A stretch of DNA of 64,000 bases from Obelidium mucronatum (Eukaryota; Chytridiomycota; Chytridiomycetes; Chytridiales; Chytriomycetaceae): assembly GCA_025765595.1 (NCBI GenBank), contig JAIVFH010000050.1:184934-248933 (forward strand). The letters are read 5' to 3'. Shown here piece after piece: positions 22,073 through 31,729 of this stretch; positions within the stretch are counted from its first letter, which is position 1; each line of letters opens with the position of its first letter. Under the pieces are notes generated by a model. It made no database searches, was not told the DNA's origin, and worked only from the letters and a program-made list of their open reading frames with translations. A program made the position numbers and the translations under genes.

Positions 22073-22782
22073 ATGAAGGGTTTGGCCCGATTTGATGGCG
22101 CATCACGCAACAACCCTGGTCTGGCATCTTGTGCAGCGGTAATATACTCAAGAGATAGAGAGGTAGAATTACAGGAGGGGGGCAAGGGTTACCCTGTCTT
22201 GCTCGAATCTGGCGAGTTTATTGGACACGCTACCAGTAATCAAGCCGAATACAAGGGACTCATTCTCGCTTTATAGAGAGCTAGTAAGCTTGGGTTCACT
22301 GATCTCATTGTTTAGGGTGACTCTGAGCTTGTGATACAGCAAGTACGGTTTCTTCATCTAATACAGTCGAACAAGACTGACAAACGACTCTGCCATCATC
22401 ATAGATGAGGAAAGAGATTCGAATCAAAAACGAACCTCTCATAAAGCTGAATAAGCAAGCGTGGGAAGGTATTGATGCCAGCCCCTTCAGCAAATTCCTG
22501 CAGTTCGGATATATCCCACGATCTGAGAACCGGGCTGCAGACCGAATGGCGAACGAAGCGCTGGATCTAGGAAGGAAGATATTTCGCACGATCAAACGGT
22601 CGAAAGCTGGGACTGATTGCGATGTGAACTTTGGTGTGGAACATTGTAAAGGGTTCGTGTTTCCAGATGAGGAAGAGAAGGAAGCACACCCTCTTGATTC
22701 TGTAGTTTTCCAAAGGGAAGACACTCTTAGTCAAGTCGCAATGTCAAGTTACGACACAGTCTTTTTTGGTGGAACACAATAA
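22073..22782 (+). CDS. RNase H-like protein with two in-frame TAG codons
   Basis: Two exons: 22073 to about 22339, and from about 22405, around a GT-AG intron starting GTACGG. The RNase HI catalytic set is complete: Asp in RFDGASRNNPG, Glu in NQAEYKGL, Asp in GDSELVIQQ, and the last Asp in ENRAADRMANEA. Exon 1 has TAG at 22274-22276 (after LILAL) and 22313-22315 (after TDLIV, immediately before GDSELV). Flanking residues are conserved on both sides of each TAG and no indel or obvious intron removes them. In plant-type homologues, as I recall them, the residue before GDS is often Gln. It could be a young pseudogene, a read-through gene or have base errors. No reverse transcriptase or integrase lies nearby. 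Confidence 0.65.
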
Positions 22783-22805
22783 CACTGTTCATGTTATGCA
22801 ATTGT

Positions 22806-24119
22806 TCAAAGTTCTACAAACTCTTCATCATCCAAATCACTGTCGTCGTTGGCAGCTGGGCCACGTTTTTGCCCCACCGAATCCAGGTCATCATCGCCTA
22901 TATCGCGTTTAAATCCAACCCCGCTACTCGAACTGCCATTCATTCCCCCATAAGCTGATTCTACGGTGGTGGCTGGCGCAGCAGATGCGTTACTCAAGAA
23001 AGACCAGCCCCCTCCAGAACTTCCACCAACATCTGTGCTAGAAGCAGCGGCAGCCGCTGTAGCTTGCTGCAAACGTGCATAATATTCCTGCATAAGGGCA
23101 TCTTTGTTGTCGATTGCGAATCCTTCTTCGTCGTATCCATCCGCGTCTGCACCACCGGGAGTCGCATTGGATCCGGAATCCATATTTAAATCATCATTAA
23201 ATCCTTCGAGCTCGACCTTAATGAGGCTTGGGTGGAGCATTTGAGTACTTGATCCTGTGAAATGAAACCAGTTAACTTGAGTTCCGCGAAAATATAGACG
23301 GCAAGACAAATACCCTGCGCTGAAGAAGCAGCCATTGCATCAGAGGAAGGAGGCGTGAATTCTGGAATGACAGCTTGATCAGTTTGTTGAAGCAATCGTA
23401 AGATAGGACCGCGTTCTTCATTGAATCTATGGAATGAAGCCCCCTGGTATTGAGTAATTACGCGCGTCTATGTATAGTGTTTTACATTACCGCTTCGACA
23501 AGTCGTTCTCAAAGTCTGTTCCTTTCTCTTGCTCGAGGACTATTTCTGGGCAATACTCGCACACAAACATTCCGTCTTCGGGCCTGATGAGTCGAAGGAC
23601 AGCAAATGGATCAAATTTTGTTTTGCATTTGGAGCATTCGTATGAGAGGTTATTGTTGTGCTGATGTCGTGTGAATTACAAGATAGTGAGTCCCAAAAAT
23701 GTAAACTCACTTCGTCAATTTCCTTCCTAATCATTTCTTGAATCTTGAACATTTTAAATCGAATCACATTCAAGAAGGATTTATAGTCGATATAGTAGAA
23801 CGTTTTCGAGATGCGTTTCGTGTGTTTGAAGTGTTTCTGTTCAGAGATTGTTGTTGAGGATTTCACCAAGCGGTCAAACTCAAGCTTTTTGCATAGCTTT
23901 CTAGTGTCTCCAGGTGACAATCTAAGCGACTGGGCCATGTCCTCTTCCTTGATTGCTCTGATTGTTTTGTTAAATCGGTGCCGGTCTTGCCACCGATAAC
24001 GCTCACCCCTTCAGAGCCAGCAGATCCAGAATCATAATAAAGTGTTCCTTGTAGTAGCTGCGGCCAACTCGCATTATCAGCTCCGTCAACACTTCTTTCA
24101 CGTTGCGACTTTGTTCCAT
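22806..24119 (-). CDS. TFA1: TFIIE alpha subunit (transcription initiation factor)
   Basis: Several exons. The ATG at 24117-24119 begins MEQSRNVKEVLTELI; a 49-nt intron then joins LALKG to AIKEEDMAQSL, completing the N-terminal winged-helix domain (LCKKLEFDRLV). The zinc ribbon is ECSKCKTKFD with FVCEYC (four Cys). The C-terminus is acidic, ending DDSDLDDEEFVEL, as in TFIIE-alpha proteins that contact TFIIH. It stimulates Pol II initiation and promoter opening. The ATG is only 14 bp from the ATG of a divergent gene. Confidence 0.9.
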
Positions 24120-24133
24120 CTCTTAATTTCTTG
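24120..24133. promoter_or_regulatory. 14-bp interval between two divergent start codons
   Basis: The TFIIE-alpha ATG (minus) and the first in-frame ATG of the next gene (plus) are 14 bp apart. The 5' UTRs, and promoters within them, must overlap coding DNA, unless the plus-strand gene really starts at a later ATG. Confidence 0.4.
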
Positions 24134-26223
24134 ATGATTTTAATACACGTTCCGAACCAGTCTGACCTCCTGTCTCTTAGGGGCTGTATAATCCCACCTG
24201 GATTTGCTCTAGTTGTTTATGAGTGCGATCTCCCAGTTTCAAGACTGCCTGATTCGCCCGTGCTGTGTGTGGCAGCAAAGTACTCTGCTGAAGAAAGAGC
24301 TCATATTGAAGCAGAAGTTGGTTTCAAATTCAGAAAATCGCTTGAAGTCGAAGCTTCTTTTTCGAATAATTTGTCAGCTTTGTTTCTGACTGGTTTGGCG
24401 AGCGATGTCTGTCAACGAGTGCAAAGCGGATGGAGAGCTGTTTTGAGCTTCGTCGGCCGCAATCAGCCAGCCTTCTGCGATGTTGTTCTCCATAAAACTA
24501 TTGAAGAGAAAGTGGGGCTGGACACGTTGACGAGTCTGCTGGTGGCCAATATGTTTCTGTCCGCCAATGTTTTCACCTTCATTGATCCCTCGTTTGCGGC
24601 AACAATCCCTTCGTTGGTCGAAAGCCTTACGAACGGATTGGCTCCAGCTGTGCGCCTTAGTCTCCCCAGTTTTCACACACTCTCCACTTCCCTATCGCCT
24701 TTACTTTTAAACAGAGTCCAACGCCCTCCACAACCACTACAGGAGCACTACTGGTCTCTTCTCGTTTCTCAAATGAAAAATCACTCTCCTCACGGATCCA
24801 TTCAAGTATCTTATTCTGGTGATCCTATTGCCTCGGAAGTCGTTCCTTCTGCACACATTTCAATCACTGGTCTCGAGTTCCGAACAACGCCACACGTATC
24901 CAACATCAATCACTCACAATTTCCGATTTTGGAAGCACGAAATGATGCAGCGCGACTGGCCTGTTTCGTTTTTACAGAGATACAACTACGAGCGCGAATG
25001 CAACATCCAGCAGTCACCTCTTCAGCTCCTGTTTCATCATCAACGATGCACATTGTTTCGCATATCGCTCTTCTTGAAACTCATTGCAAGTCAAATAATC
25101 TAAGGTTCTCCCAATATACACGTTTAATGAATTAGTTGACGGACTTGGCTATACTGCAAACGTGCAAGTGATGGACCGCTCTTTGGTTGGCCCCTATCAT
25201 GCGTGATTTTTGGGGGGAAGTGTGTTCGAAAAAGAGCAACGCAAAAGAGTCAGCGGCAAAGGTGACAACTCAATTGAAAAAATGCAGAACCAAAATTCCT
25301 CACAACTGCCATTTTATAAATAATAGCTTGCTTGTGATTCTCTCGGAATAGTGCCCCATCTAGTCATCCAATCGTCGTCAACAAGCAACCAGAACCAGAA
25401 CCAGAGCAACGCTGATTCAAATAGCATGTCTGCATTGAATACTTTCTGTCAGCAAAATAAGGTCACAATGCGTGCTGGATTATTTGCCTGATGTGCGAAA
25501 CCCTGCGAGATCAAAGTGTGAGATTACTATTGATGGGTTCGGCAAGTGGGAATCGCAAGGGTCATTCAAGTATCGATGGGAAGCAAAAGCATCAGCAGCC
25601 GAGATTGCAGCCGTTGGTGTTGGTTTAAAGAAAGAATTCGGGAATATCGTTTCCAAAGGAACTGTTTTTGCTGTAGATACGGGAAGTGGCGCTTCCATCA
25701 CACCCGCAGAAGCCACCGTCAAGGCTCCGAAAGTTCATGGATTACCTCCAAAGCCGAAACCTATACCATTGCCACCACGGCCGGCGACCTCGACCGCTTT
25801 ACTGCCGACCGCGGTTCCTAGTCAAAAAAGAAAAAGAACCCATGAAAGTCTTCCTTCAAATATCAGCAGGCCAACATTCCAAGTTTTGGTATCCAATATC
25901 CGCAAACATCTCGCCAAGTTCATCAGCTTCCTCAACCACCTATGTATTCCTACGCTGCAGCATTTCATCCTATCCCGTTATACTCCTTCCTGGCAATGAA
26001 TCCGACAATGGCGGCGAAGCTCAATGATGATGGCCAATCCAATGATGGCAAATCCAATGATCGCACCAAGCACGATGTCCATGAATCCAATGATGACGGC
26101 GAACTCAATGATGTTTGCCAACAATGTCTGGAAATATCCAACCAGTTGAGCACCAAACTGGAAAACATGATCCAATCAAACAAAATGATGGACAATTGTG
26201 AATTAGAGGAAGGAGAGATTTGA
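24134..26223 (+). CDS. dsRNA-binding-domain-type protein, frame broken at several points
   Basis: The first open stretch (24134-25135) has no known enzyme motif but ends in a segment with EARNDAARLACFVF that resembles the last helix of a dsRBD. Later frames contain YTFNELVDGLGYTANVQV followed by SKKSNAKESAAKV, and then CQQNKV, SKCEITIDG and KASAAEIAAVGVGLKKEF, so two dsRBD-like units seem present. A Pro-rich linker and an acidic C-terminus ending NCELEEGEI follow. Linking them needs frame changes near 25120, 25200, 25345, 25408, 25488 and 25855; the first may be a 50-nt intron, the others look like one-base changes. Either a decaying gene or indel errors. Confidence 0.45.
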
Positions 26224-26258
26224 ATTTTATAAATATTAAAGCGTCGAAAAAAAAAGAT

Positions 26259-28296
26259 TCACAGTTTGGATTTAATTTGTTGTCCCTTTTCACCTTCATG
26301 GGACAAACGATCCAGTAACGCTGCATCCTCGGCTGTTACTCTTTTATGTGGAAGCAAGGACGATCCTACGCCGCGTCTTGGTACATCCTCGACCTTGACA
26401 TTTAACTCACGGGAAATCAGTTGCGCCTTTGTTGATATTCGTTGTAAGAACATTTTTTTCGTTGAACAGAATTTAAAAAAAAAAACTTACAACGCGAGGT
26501 TCGCAAAATGTTCCTTGACATGTTCCCATTCCAGCGCGAGTTCTCTTTTTGACCGCATCTGTGGAGTGAGCTCCAAGAGGACGATGAATCGCGTCGACTA
26601 TTTCAGCTTCGGAAACGGCTTCACATCTACAGATGATGTTGAGTCCAGGTATCGATGGATGGTCGATTTCCCCTGAAAAAAAAGCGTGGTTAATCGCAAA
26701 TAAAAAAGAGGCCGTAAAAGATAAGTAGAAAAAAAACCTTTATATCCCGGCTCCTTCTTGACAATAATAGGCGGCCGCAATGGATTAAACCAAGGATTCA
26801 CTGGCACATCCACGCCAGTATTCCTCCTCCAAATCCCCGCAACAATCTCACAAACCATCACAGCAACCGCAGGCGACGACGTCAAACCAGGACTATCGAT
26901 TCCAGCAACATTCACAAGTCCTCTACACACTTTTGATTCCTCAATAATAAAGTCGCCACGTGAGCATTTGGCCCGCAGGCCCGCATACGATGTGATTGCT
27001 TTCGTTACATCAAAACCAGGGACACTTTGTCTCGCGCTTCCCATGATATCTCTCAGGATTTCCGTGTTTGTACGCGAATCTTCGTTCACATCGCGCGATG
27101 TAGGGCCTAGCAACAGATTCCCATGCAGTGTCTGGGACACAAGGATGCCCTTCCCGCGAACAGGTGAGGGAACAGGGAAGAGAACACGGTTTGCGAATTT
27201 CGCCTGCGTTTTATCAAGGACAATGTATTCTCCCTTGCGGGGCAGGATTGAAAAGTCGGCTGCGCCGAGCATGGCGGCGATCTTGTCGCTGAATAGGCCG
27301 GCAGCGTTGATGACGATTTGGGTTGTGAATTCTAGTTGGTTGTTGTTTGAGCGGACGAGGAATCCACCGTGTGGGAGGCCGAGGTCTGGGGTTGGGGCGA
27401 GGCGTTGGAGGTCTGTTACTTCGCATTTTAGGTGGAATTGGACGCCGTTGAGGATCGCGTTTTCGGCGAGGGCGATGGTGTATTCGTAGGGTGATGTTAT
27501 TCCGCTGTGGGGGCAGAGGAGTGCTTTGTGGACTGCTGGGTTGATGAATGGTTCAAGTTGGATAATCTCTTCCCTATTAGAGTTGGGGGTTTCTTCATTC
27601 TGATATTCAATGAGAGCACTCTTTTTTTTTTTAAATACCGGTCAATAATTCGCAATCCTGTGATTCCATTCTTTGTGCCATTTTCAAGTAATCGATGAAG
27701 TTCCGGTTCTTCGTCTTTTCCGAAAGCGAGAACCATGCTCCCAGTTACGCGAAGACCAAAGTTAAGTTCCTTGAAATATTTTAAAAAAAATTTGGATTTT
27801 ATATGGTTGACTTTGAGACGGATGTAAGGGTCCAGCTACCTCATTCCATGTTTTAAACATTCGATTCCCTTTCCCACTGACACGCGCCTTGAGGGTTCCA
27901 TGTGTCTCATCATATCCTCCATGAACGATTCCAGAGTTCGCCTTTGATGCCCCTTTTGTGGTTGATGATGAGCCTTTTTTTTTTCCAAATACGAGAGGAT
28001 GGTGGTGACTCACCACTTGCAATATCTTCTCCCTTTTCCAGTACACAAACTTTGAGCTTTAACCGTGCCATTTCTCTTGCGATCGCGCATCCGATAACTC
28101 CGGCGCCGATAATAACCACATCGAGCGATGAAGTCGTGGATTGAGTGTGTTCTTGATCGTGGTTTGAATGCGTTTGATCCACAGGTTGGGAAGGTGCACC
28201 GAATGCAGTACGATTAGAATCCTTGCAGTTTGAACAGGATCGATTTCGGGGATAGGGCTGTGTGCACTTGTTCTGGCAGAGGTCTTCGATGTCCAT
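26259..28296 (-). CDS. GlpA-like FAD-dependent oxidoreductase with BFD [2Fe-2S] domain
   Basis: Multi-exon. The Cys-rich N-terminus ([16 protein letters not shown]) is followed by the Rossmann motif [16 protein letters not shown] and the GlpA/DAO-type [12 protein letters not shown]. The FAD-binding end is [18 protein letters not shown]. The C-terminal domain has [13 protein letters not shown] and [10 protein letters not shown], the four Cys of a bacterioferritin-associated-ferredoxin-like cluster. This combination is typical of bacterial anaerobic glycerol-3-phosphate dehydrogenase subunit A relatives. The likely reaction is oxidation of a hydroxy acid or glycerol phosphate, substrate unknown. 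The tail [11 protein letters not shown], extra Cys at the N-terminus and several introns show it is established in the nuclear genome. Bacterial origin is plausible but unproven. Confidence 0.78.
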
Positions 28297-28411
28297 TGAT
28301 GTAAGCAGAAAATAAGATATAAAGATATTTTAGAACAATCTATAGGTCCTTTTTTATTTCAAAAATTCTAAACGCGCATAGTTCAATAGCATTAAAAAGG
28401 TGAAGTTTTTT

Positions 28412-30412
28412 TTAGAAGTCGTAGGCAACTGGGGCTGGCTTGGTGTAGACCAAGTCGTTGGTGTTGTAAAGAGCAGCGATGGCACAGTAGTCACCGTTGA
28501 CCTTGGGGTCAAAGTGGGAGCTGTATGGGTTCAACAATGGTCCTCCGTTGGAGTCCGTGTTTTGTTGACCGGCGAAGCAGCACTCTCCGGTCTTTTGGCC
28601 TGGGGCCTTCAAGCCTTCACCGTCACAGTATTCGGTACGGTAGACGATTCCTTCCTTGTTACCGAGGTAAGACAACTCAGCAGCGGCGATACCCTTCTCG
28701 TTGACGAGGGAGGCACGGAAACGGTTCAAACGAGCAGCAGTGGCGTCGGTTCTGGTCTCTGGGTTGGACCAGAAACGCTCAGCAATGACGGAAATACGTG
28801 GGAACGCGAATCTGTCCAAGTTGTTTCTCTTGATGGTTTCGGACCACAAGGCACCGAATCCTCCCTTGATGGCGCTCTGGGCTTCAGCGCCGAGACCAGC
28901 CAATGGCTTGTAGTCGTACATGTGAGTCCAGTTGTGCCATTGTCCAGAGAAGGTGGCGAAGCCTGGGATGTCGTACTTGTCGGCTGGGACAGTGCGTTCA
29001 AATTCGCTGGAGCACCAACGGGCAGATGGGGAACAGTCGAGGTAGTAGGTGTCAGATGGAGCAAGGACAATGTTCTTGAATCCGGCCTTGACGATGGTGT
29101 TGACCTTGTCAACGGTTGGTCCTTGCCAGACAGTGATGATGGACTTCTTTGGGATAATGTCTTGGACTCCGAAGTCGGTGACGATTTCGTCCCAACCGGC
29201 AAGGGTCTTTCCACCGAGCATACCGAGCAAGCGACGGTCAAAGTTTTGCATCATTGGGTGGAGGGTTTCAAGTGGAGCAGCGTCCCAGTTGTCTGGAACG
29301 AGGCCATAGGCACGTGGGTTGACTTCATCGTGACCGACGTGGAGGACTGGGTCAGAAAACCAGGAACCGACTTCGTTGATCAATTGGTCCAAGATTTCCA
29401 AAGCCTTTTCCTTGCGGACATCGAGCTGTCCACATGGTGGCTGGTTGCAGTAGTGACGACCCCACCAAGCAACTCCTCCAACACAGTCGTTGGTGACCTT
29501 GTCGACTGGAACGGTTTGGTTGGAGCACATGGCGTTGTTAGCGAAGGAGTTACCGTCCCATGGAGAGTGGTTCCACGAGGAGATCAACTCGGCATCAATG
29601 TGTCCGAGAACGGCATTGTGGCCTGGGGTTTCAAATTCTGGGATAACACGAATGTTACGCTCGAAGGCGTACTTGACGATGGCTTGGACGTCCTTCTTGG
29701 TGTAAGCCTTGACGGATCCGTCCTTGTTCTTGAAGGCAGCCTTCTTGGCGACTTGTGGGTAACGGTCCCAGACGATTGGGAAGGACTGGGAGTCGTAGAT
29801 GTGCCAGTGGAAGACGTTGAGCTTGGAAGCAGCCAAACCGTCCAACATACGCTTGATGTCGTCGACAGTGAAGAAGTTACGGGCGGTGTCCAACATGAAT
29901 CCACGGTATGGGAAGACTGGGGCATCTTCAATCTTGGCGAGGACGAGCTTTCCGTCCTTGGTGATGAGCTGGGAGAGAGTTTGAAGACCGTACTTGATAC
30001 CGATTTGGTTTGGGGCTGAAAGAGAAGGAGTATTAATAACAGGTTGACAACACCGAATGTCACATTACTAACCATTGATGGTGGCACCCTTCTCGGTAAT
30101 GTCCAAAGTGTAAGCTTCGCTGGCACCTGGCAAGTTCTCTGGACCAGACACAGACCAACCGTTGTTTGGCTCAACGTTGGCGGTGACCTTGAACTTAGAA
30201 CCGGCCTTTCCACCCTTGGCAGTGAAGGCAGTGTTGAGAGAAGCAACCGCAGCGGCGATTGGACCGTTGCCCAAGTTGGAAGTGACGGCAAAGCCTCCAA
30301 TGGCGATGGACTTGTTCTTGTCCTCGACCTTCTTTGGCAATGGCCAGAGGTAGTCGGTGGCAGTCAAGGCAGAGACTGCGGTAGCAATAGAAAGGAGGGA
30401 GAGGATTTGCAT
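28412..30412 (-). CDS. secreted beta-N-acetylhexosaminidase (GH20)
   Basis: Two exons (30412-30073, 30015-28412) with a 57-nt intron (TING/APNQ junction TINAPNQIG). Signal peptide MQILSLLSIATAVSALTA; GH20 N-terminal domain; catalytic barrel with FMLDTARNFF, HWHIYDSQSFP, PEFETPGH and the catalytic Asp-Glu pair in VGHDEVNP; ends VYTKPAPVAYDF. About 648 residues, normal for fungal enzymes. It removes terminal GlcNAc from chitin oligomers and supports wall turnover or chitin nutrition. The codon choice is sharply biased (C-ending, AAG, GGT/GGA, TCC) compared with neighbours, which suggests high expression. Long reverse-strand open frames over it are shadows of this bias. Confidence 0.95.
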
Positions 30413-30913
30413 AGTGTTGATGGTTCGAATCTGCAGAGGGTTTGCTCTGAATTTATAGCTTTTTGAAATTTAATCATGGACGCAAATTAGAGCAACGAGA
30501 CACCGACTCAAGAAAATTTTTCAATTTAAACTCCTTCACGTTTTTGATACGACTTGCCCCCTTGTCACTCCGCAGATTTCCATCGGCTGTGGGTATCTGG
30601 CAACGGAGCAACTGGTCAGGATTCAATGGTGCCGTTCCTGCTGAGAATGTGTGAAGGTTGAGCGAAATAATAGAAAGCCATTGACAACAGTATCATGTGA
30701 CAAGAGCTGTTGGGACAGAGCCAGCCACCCTAGGGTTTGCTCTGTTTTCACACCTGGACGACACCCGCAGACAGCAAAAGAAAGAACTATCTGAAACAAA
30801 GCTGCAGAACCTTGCAGCGGCCCGTCGGCCTTGTGTGGTTGGCTACAGACAGGAGGTCATATGTTGGGCTTTGGTGACCCCAAATCGAAATTTTCATTAT
30901 TTGAAATCGCACC
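30413..30913. promoter_or_regulatory. divergent intergenic region upstream of GH20 gene
   Basis: 500 bp between the GH20 start (minus) and the next gene (plus). No gene is seen. GGGTTTGCTCTG occurs twice, at 30438-30449 (just upstream of the GH20 start) and 30733-30744, and could be a shared regulatory word. No other repeat is seen. Confidence 0.35.
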
Positions 30914-31671
30914 ATGCCGTCTGAACACACAGCGTTCTTCCCGCGGCCGCTTCTGTTTATCAAAGACCAGACAGATGCGCTTCTCATCGCCGAGATGGCG
31001 ATGACTGGGCAGTTCCCATTGTCGACGACGCATTTGTATTCCAAGCTTCCCGTGTACAGCGGCGCCGTGTACGTTCTCGACGAAGCTGTGGTGAAAGCCA
31101 AGCGCAGAAAAGAGAGCCTGGTGTGTGTGGCTTTTATTGAGTGTTCAGTTGGCTTGCTAACACGCACGCCGCCCAGGACGCGCTCGACTGGAGTCCGTCG
31201 CGCAGCTGCGGCCGCTTCCAGCTGCAGCGGCAGGTGCGGCACGCGGGGCTTGAGCGCGCGCTGCGGCCGAGTCCGCACGCCGCCGAGCGGCCGCTGTTCC
31301 GTGCGGCGAGCGTGCGGCCGCTGACGCTGCTTGTGCCGCGCGGCCTGGCGCGCCGCAGCATCGCCGTGGCGACGCGGGGCGGCCGGCGCTGCCGCGTAAT
31401 CAACTACTTCTACCCGCACCACGTCGAGGCCTTCTACGGCGACGGCGGGTCGCGCGAACCCTGGCTGGTGCGGCCCAGCGAGCTGCGAACCTACCCGTCA
31501 CACCACTCTCTCGTTATATATCCAGTAGTGGAAAAGAATGTCTTGCCCCAGTCCCCTATTCTCATTAGCACGCCACAGCCCGACTCTCCGCCGCCTCTGA
31601 AACTCAAACAGTTTGATCCAACTTGGTTCAATTCGCCGGCGGTTCTTGCGCCTATTTTAATTCATCGATAG
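30914..31671 (+). CDS. unknown protein, GC-rich second exon
   Basis: Two exons (30914-31120, 31177-31671), 56-nt GT-AG intron, junction KESL/DALDW. The N-terminus reads PRPLLFIKDQTDALLIAEMA, then VYVLDEAVVKAKRRK. Exon 2 begins with an Arg-rich, very GC-rich stretch (CGRFQLQRQVRHAG, RRSIAVATRGGRRCRVINYFYPHH), then drops to ordinary composition after about 31500, ending FNSPAVLAPILIHR. No signal peptide or membrane segment. I do not recognise the family. Confidence 0.6.
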
Positions 31672-31729
31672 AATATACGTTTCGTAATAATAATGTTATT
31701 TGCAATAAAACTTCTTTTTTTTTTGTTCT

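Noticed and set aside
22073..22782. Genome-wide reassignment of TAA/TAG to Gln
   Set aside because: Several intact genes in the window end in TAA or TAG (uL6m, jacalin-like, b561, receptor B, GH20, cargo lectin, LRR members 1-3), so TAR acts as stop here. Only context-dependent read-through remains possible.
22073..22782. Retrotransposon origin of the RNase H domain
   Set aside because: No reverse transcriptase, integrase, gag or terminal repeats are visible nearby; the domain resembles stand-alone RNase HI with a C-terminal extension.
28400..30019. Long (539-codon) plus-strand open frame opposite the GH20 gene
   Set aside because: It is low complexity in meaning (Val/Trp/Gly-rich), has no motif, and is explained by the biased codon usage of the real gene on the other strand.
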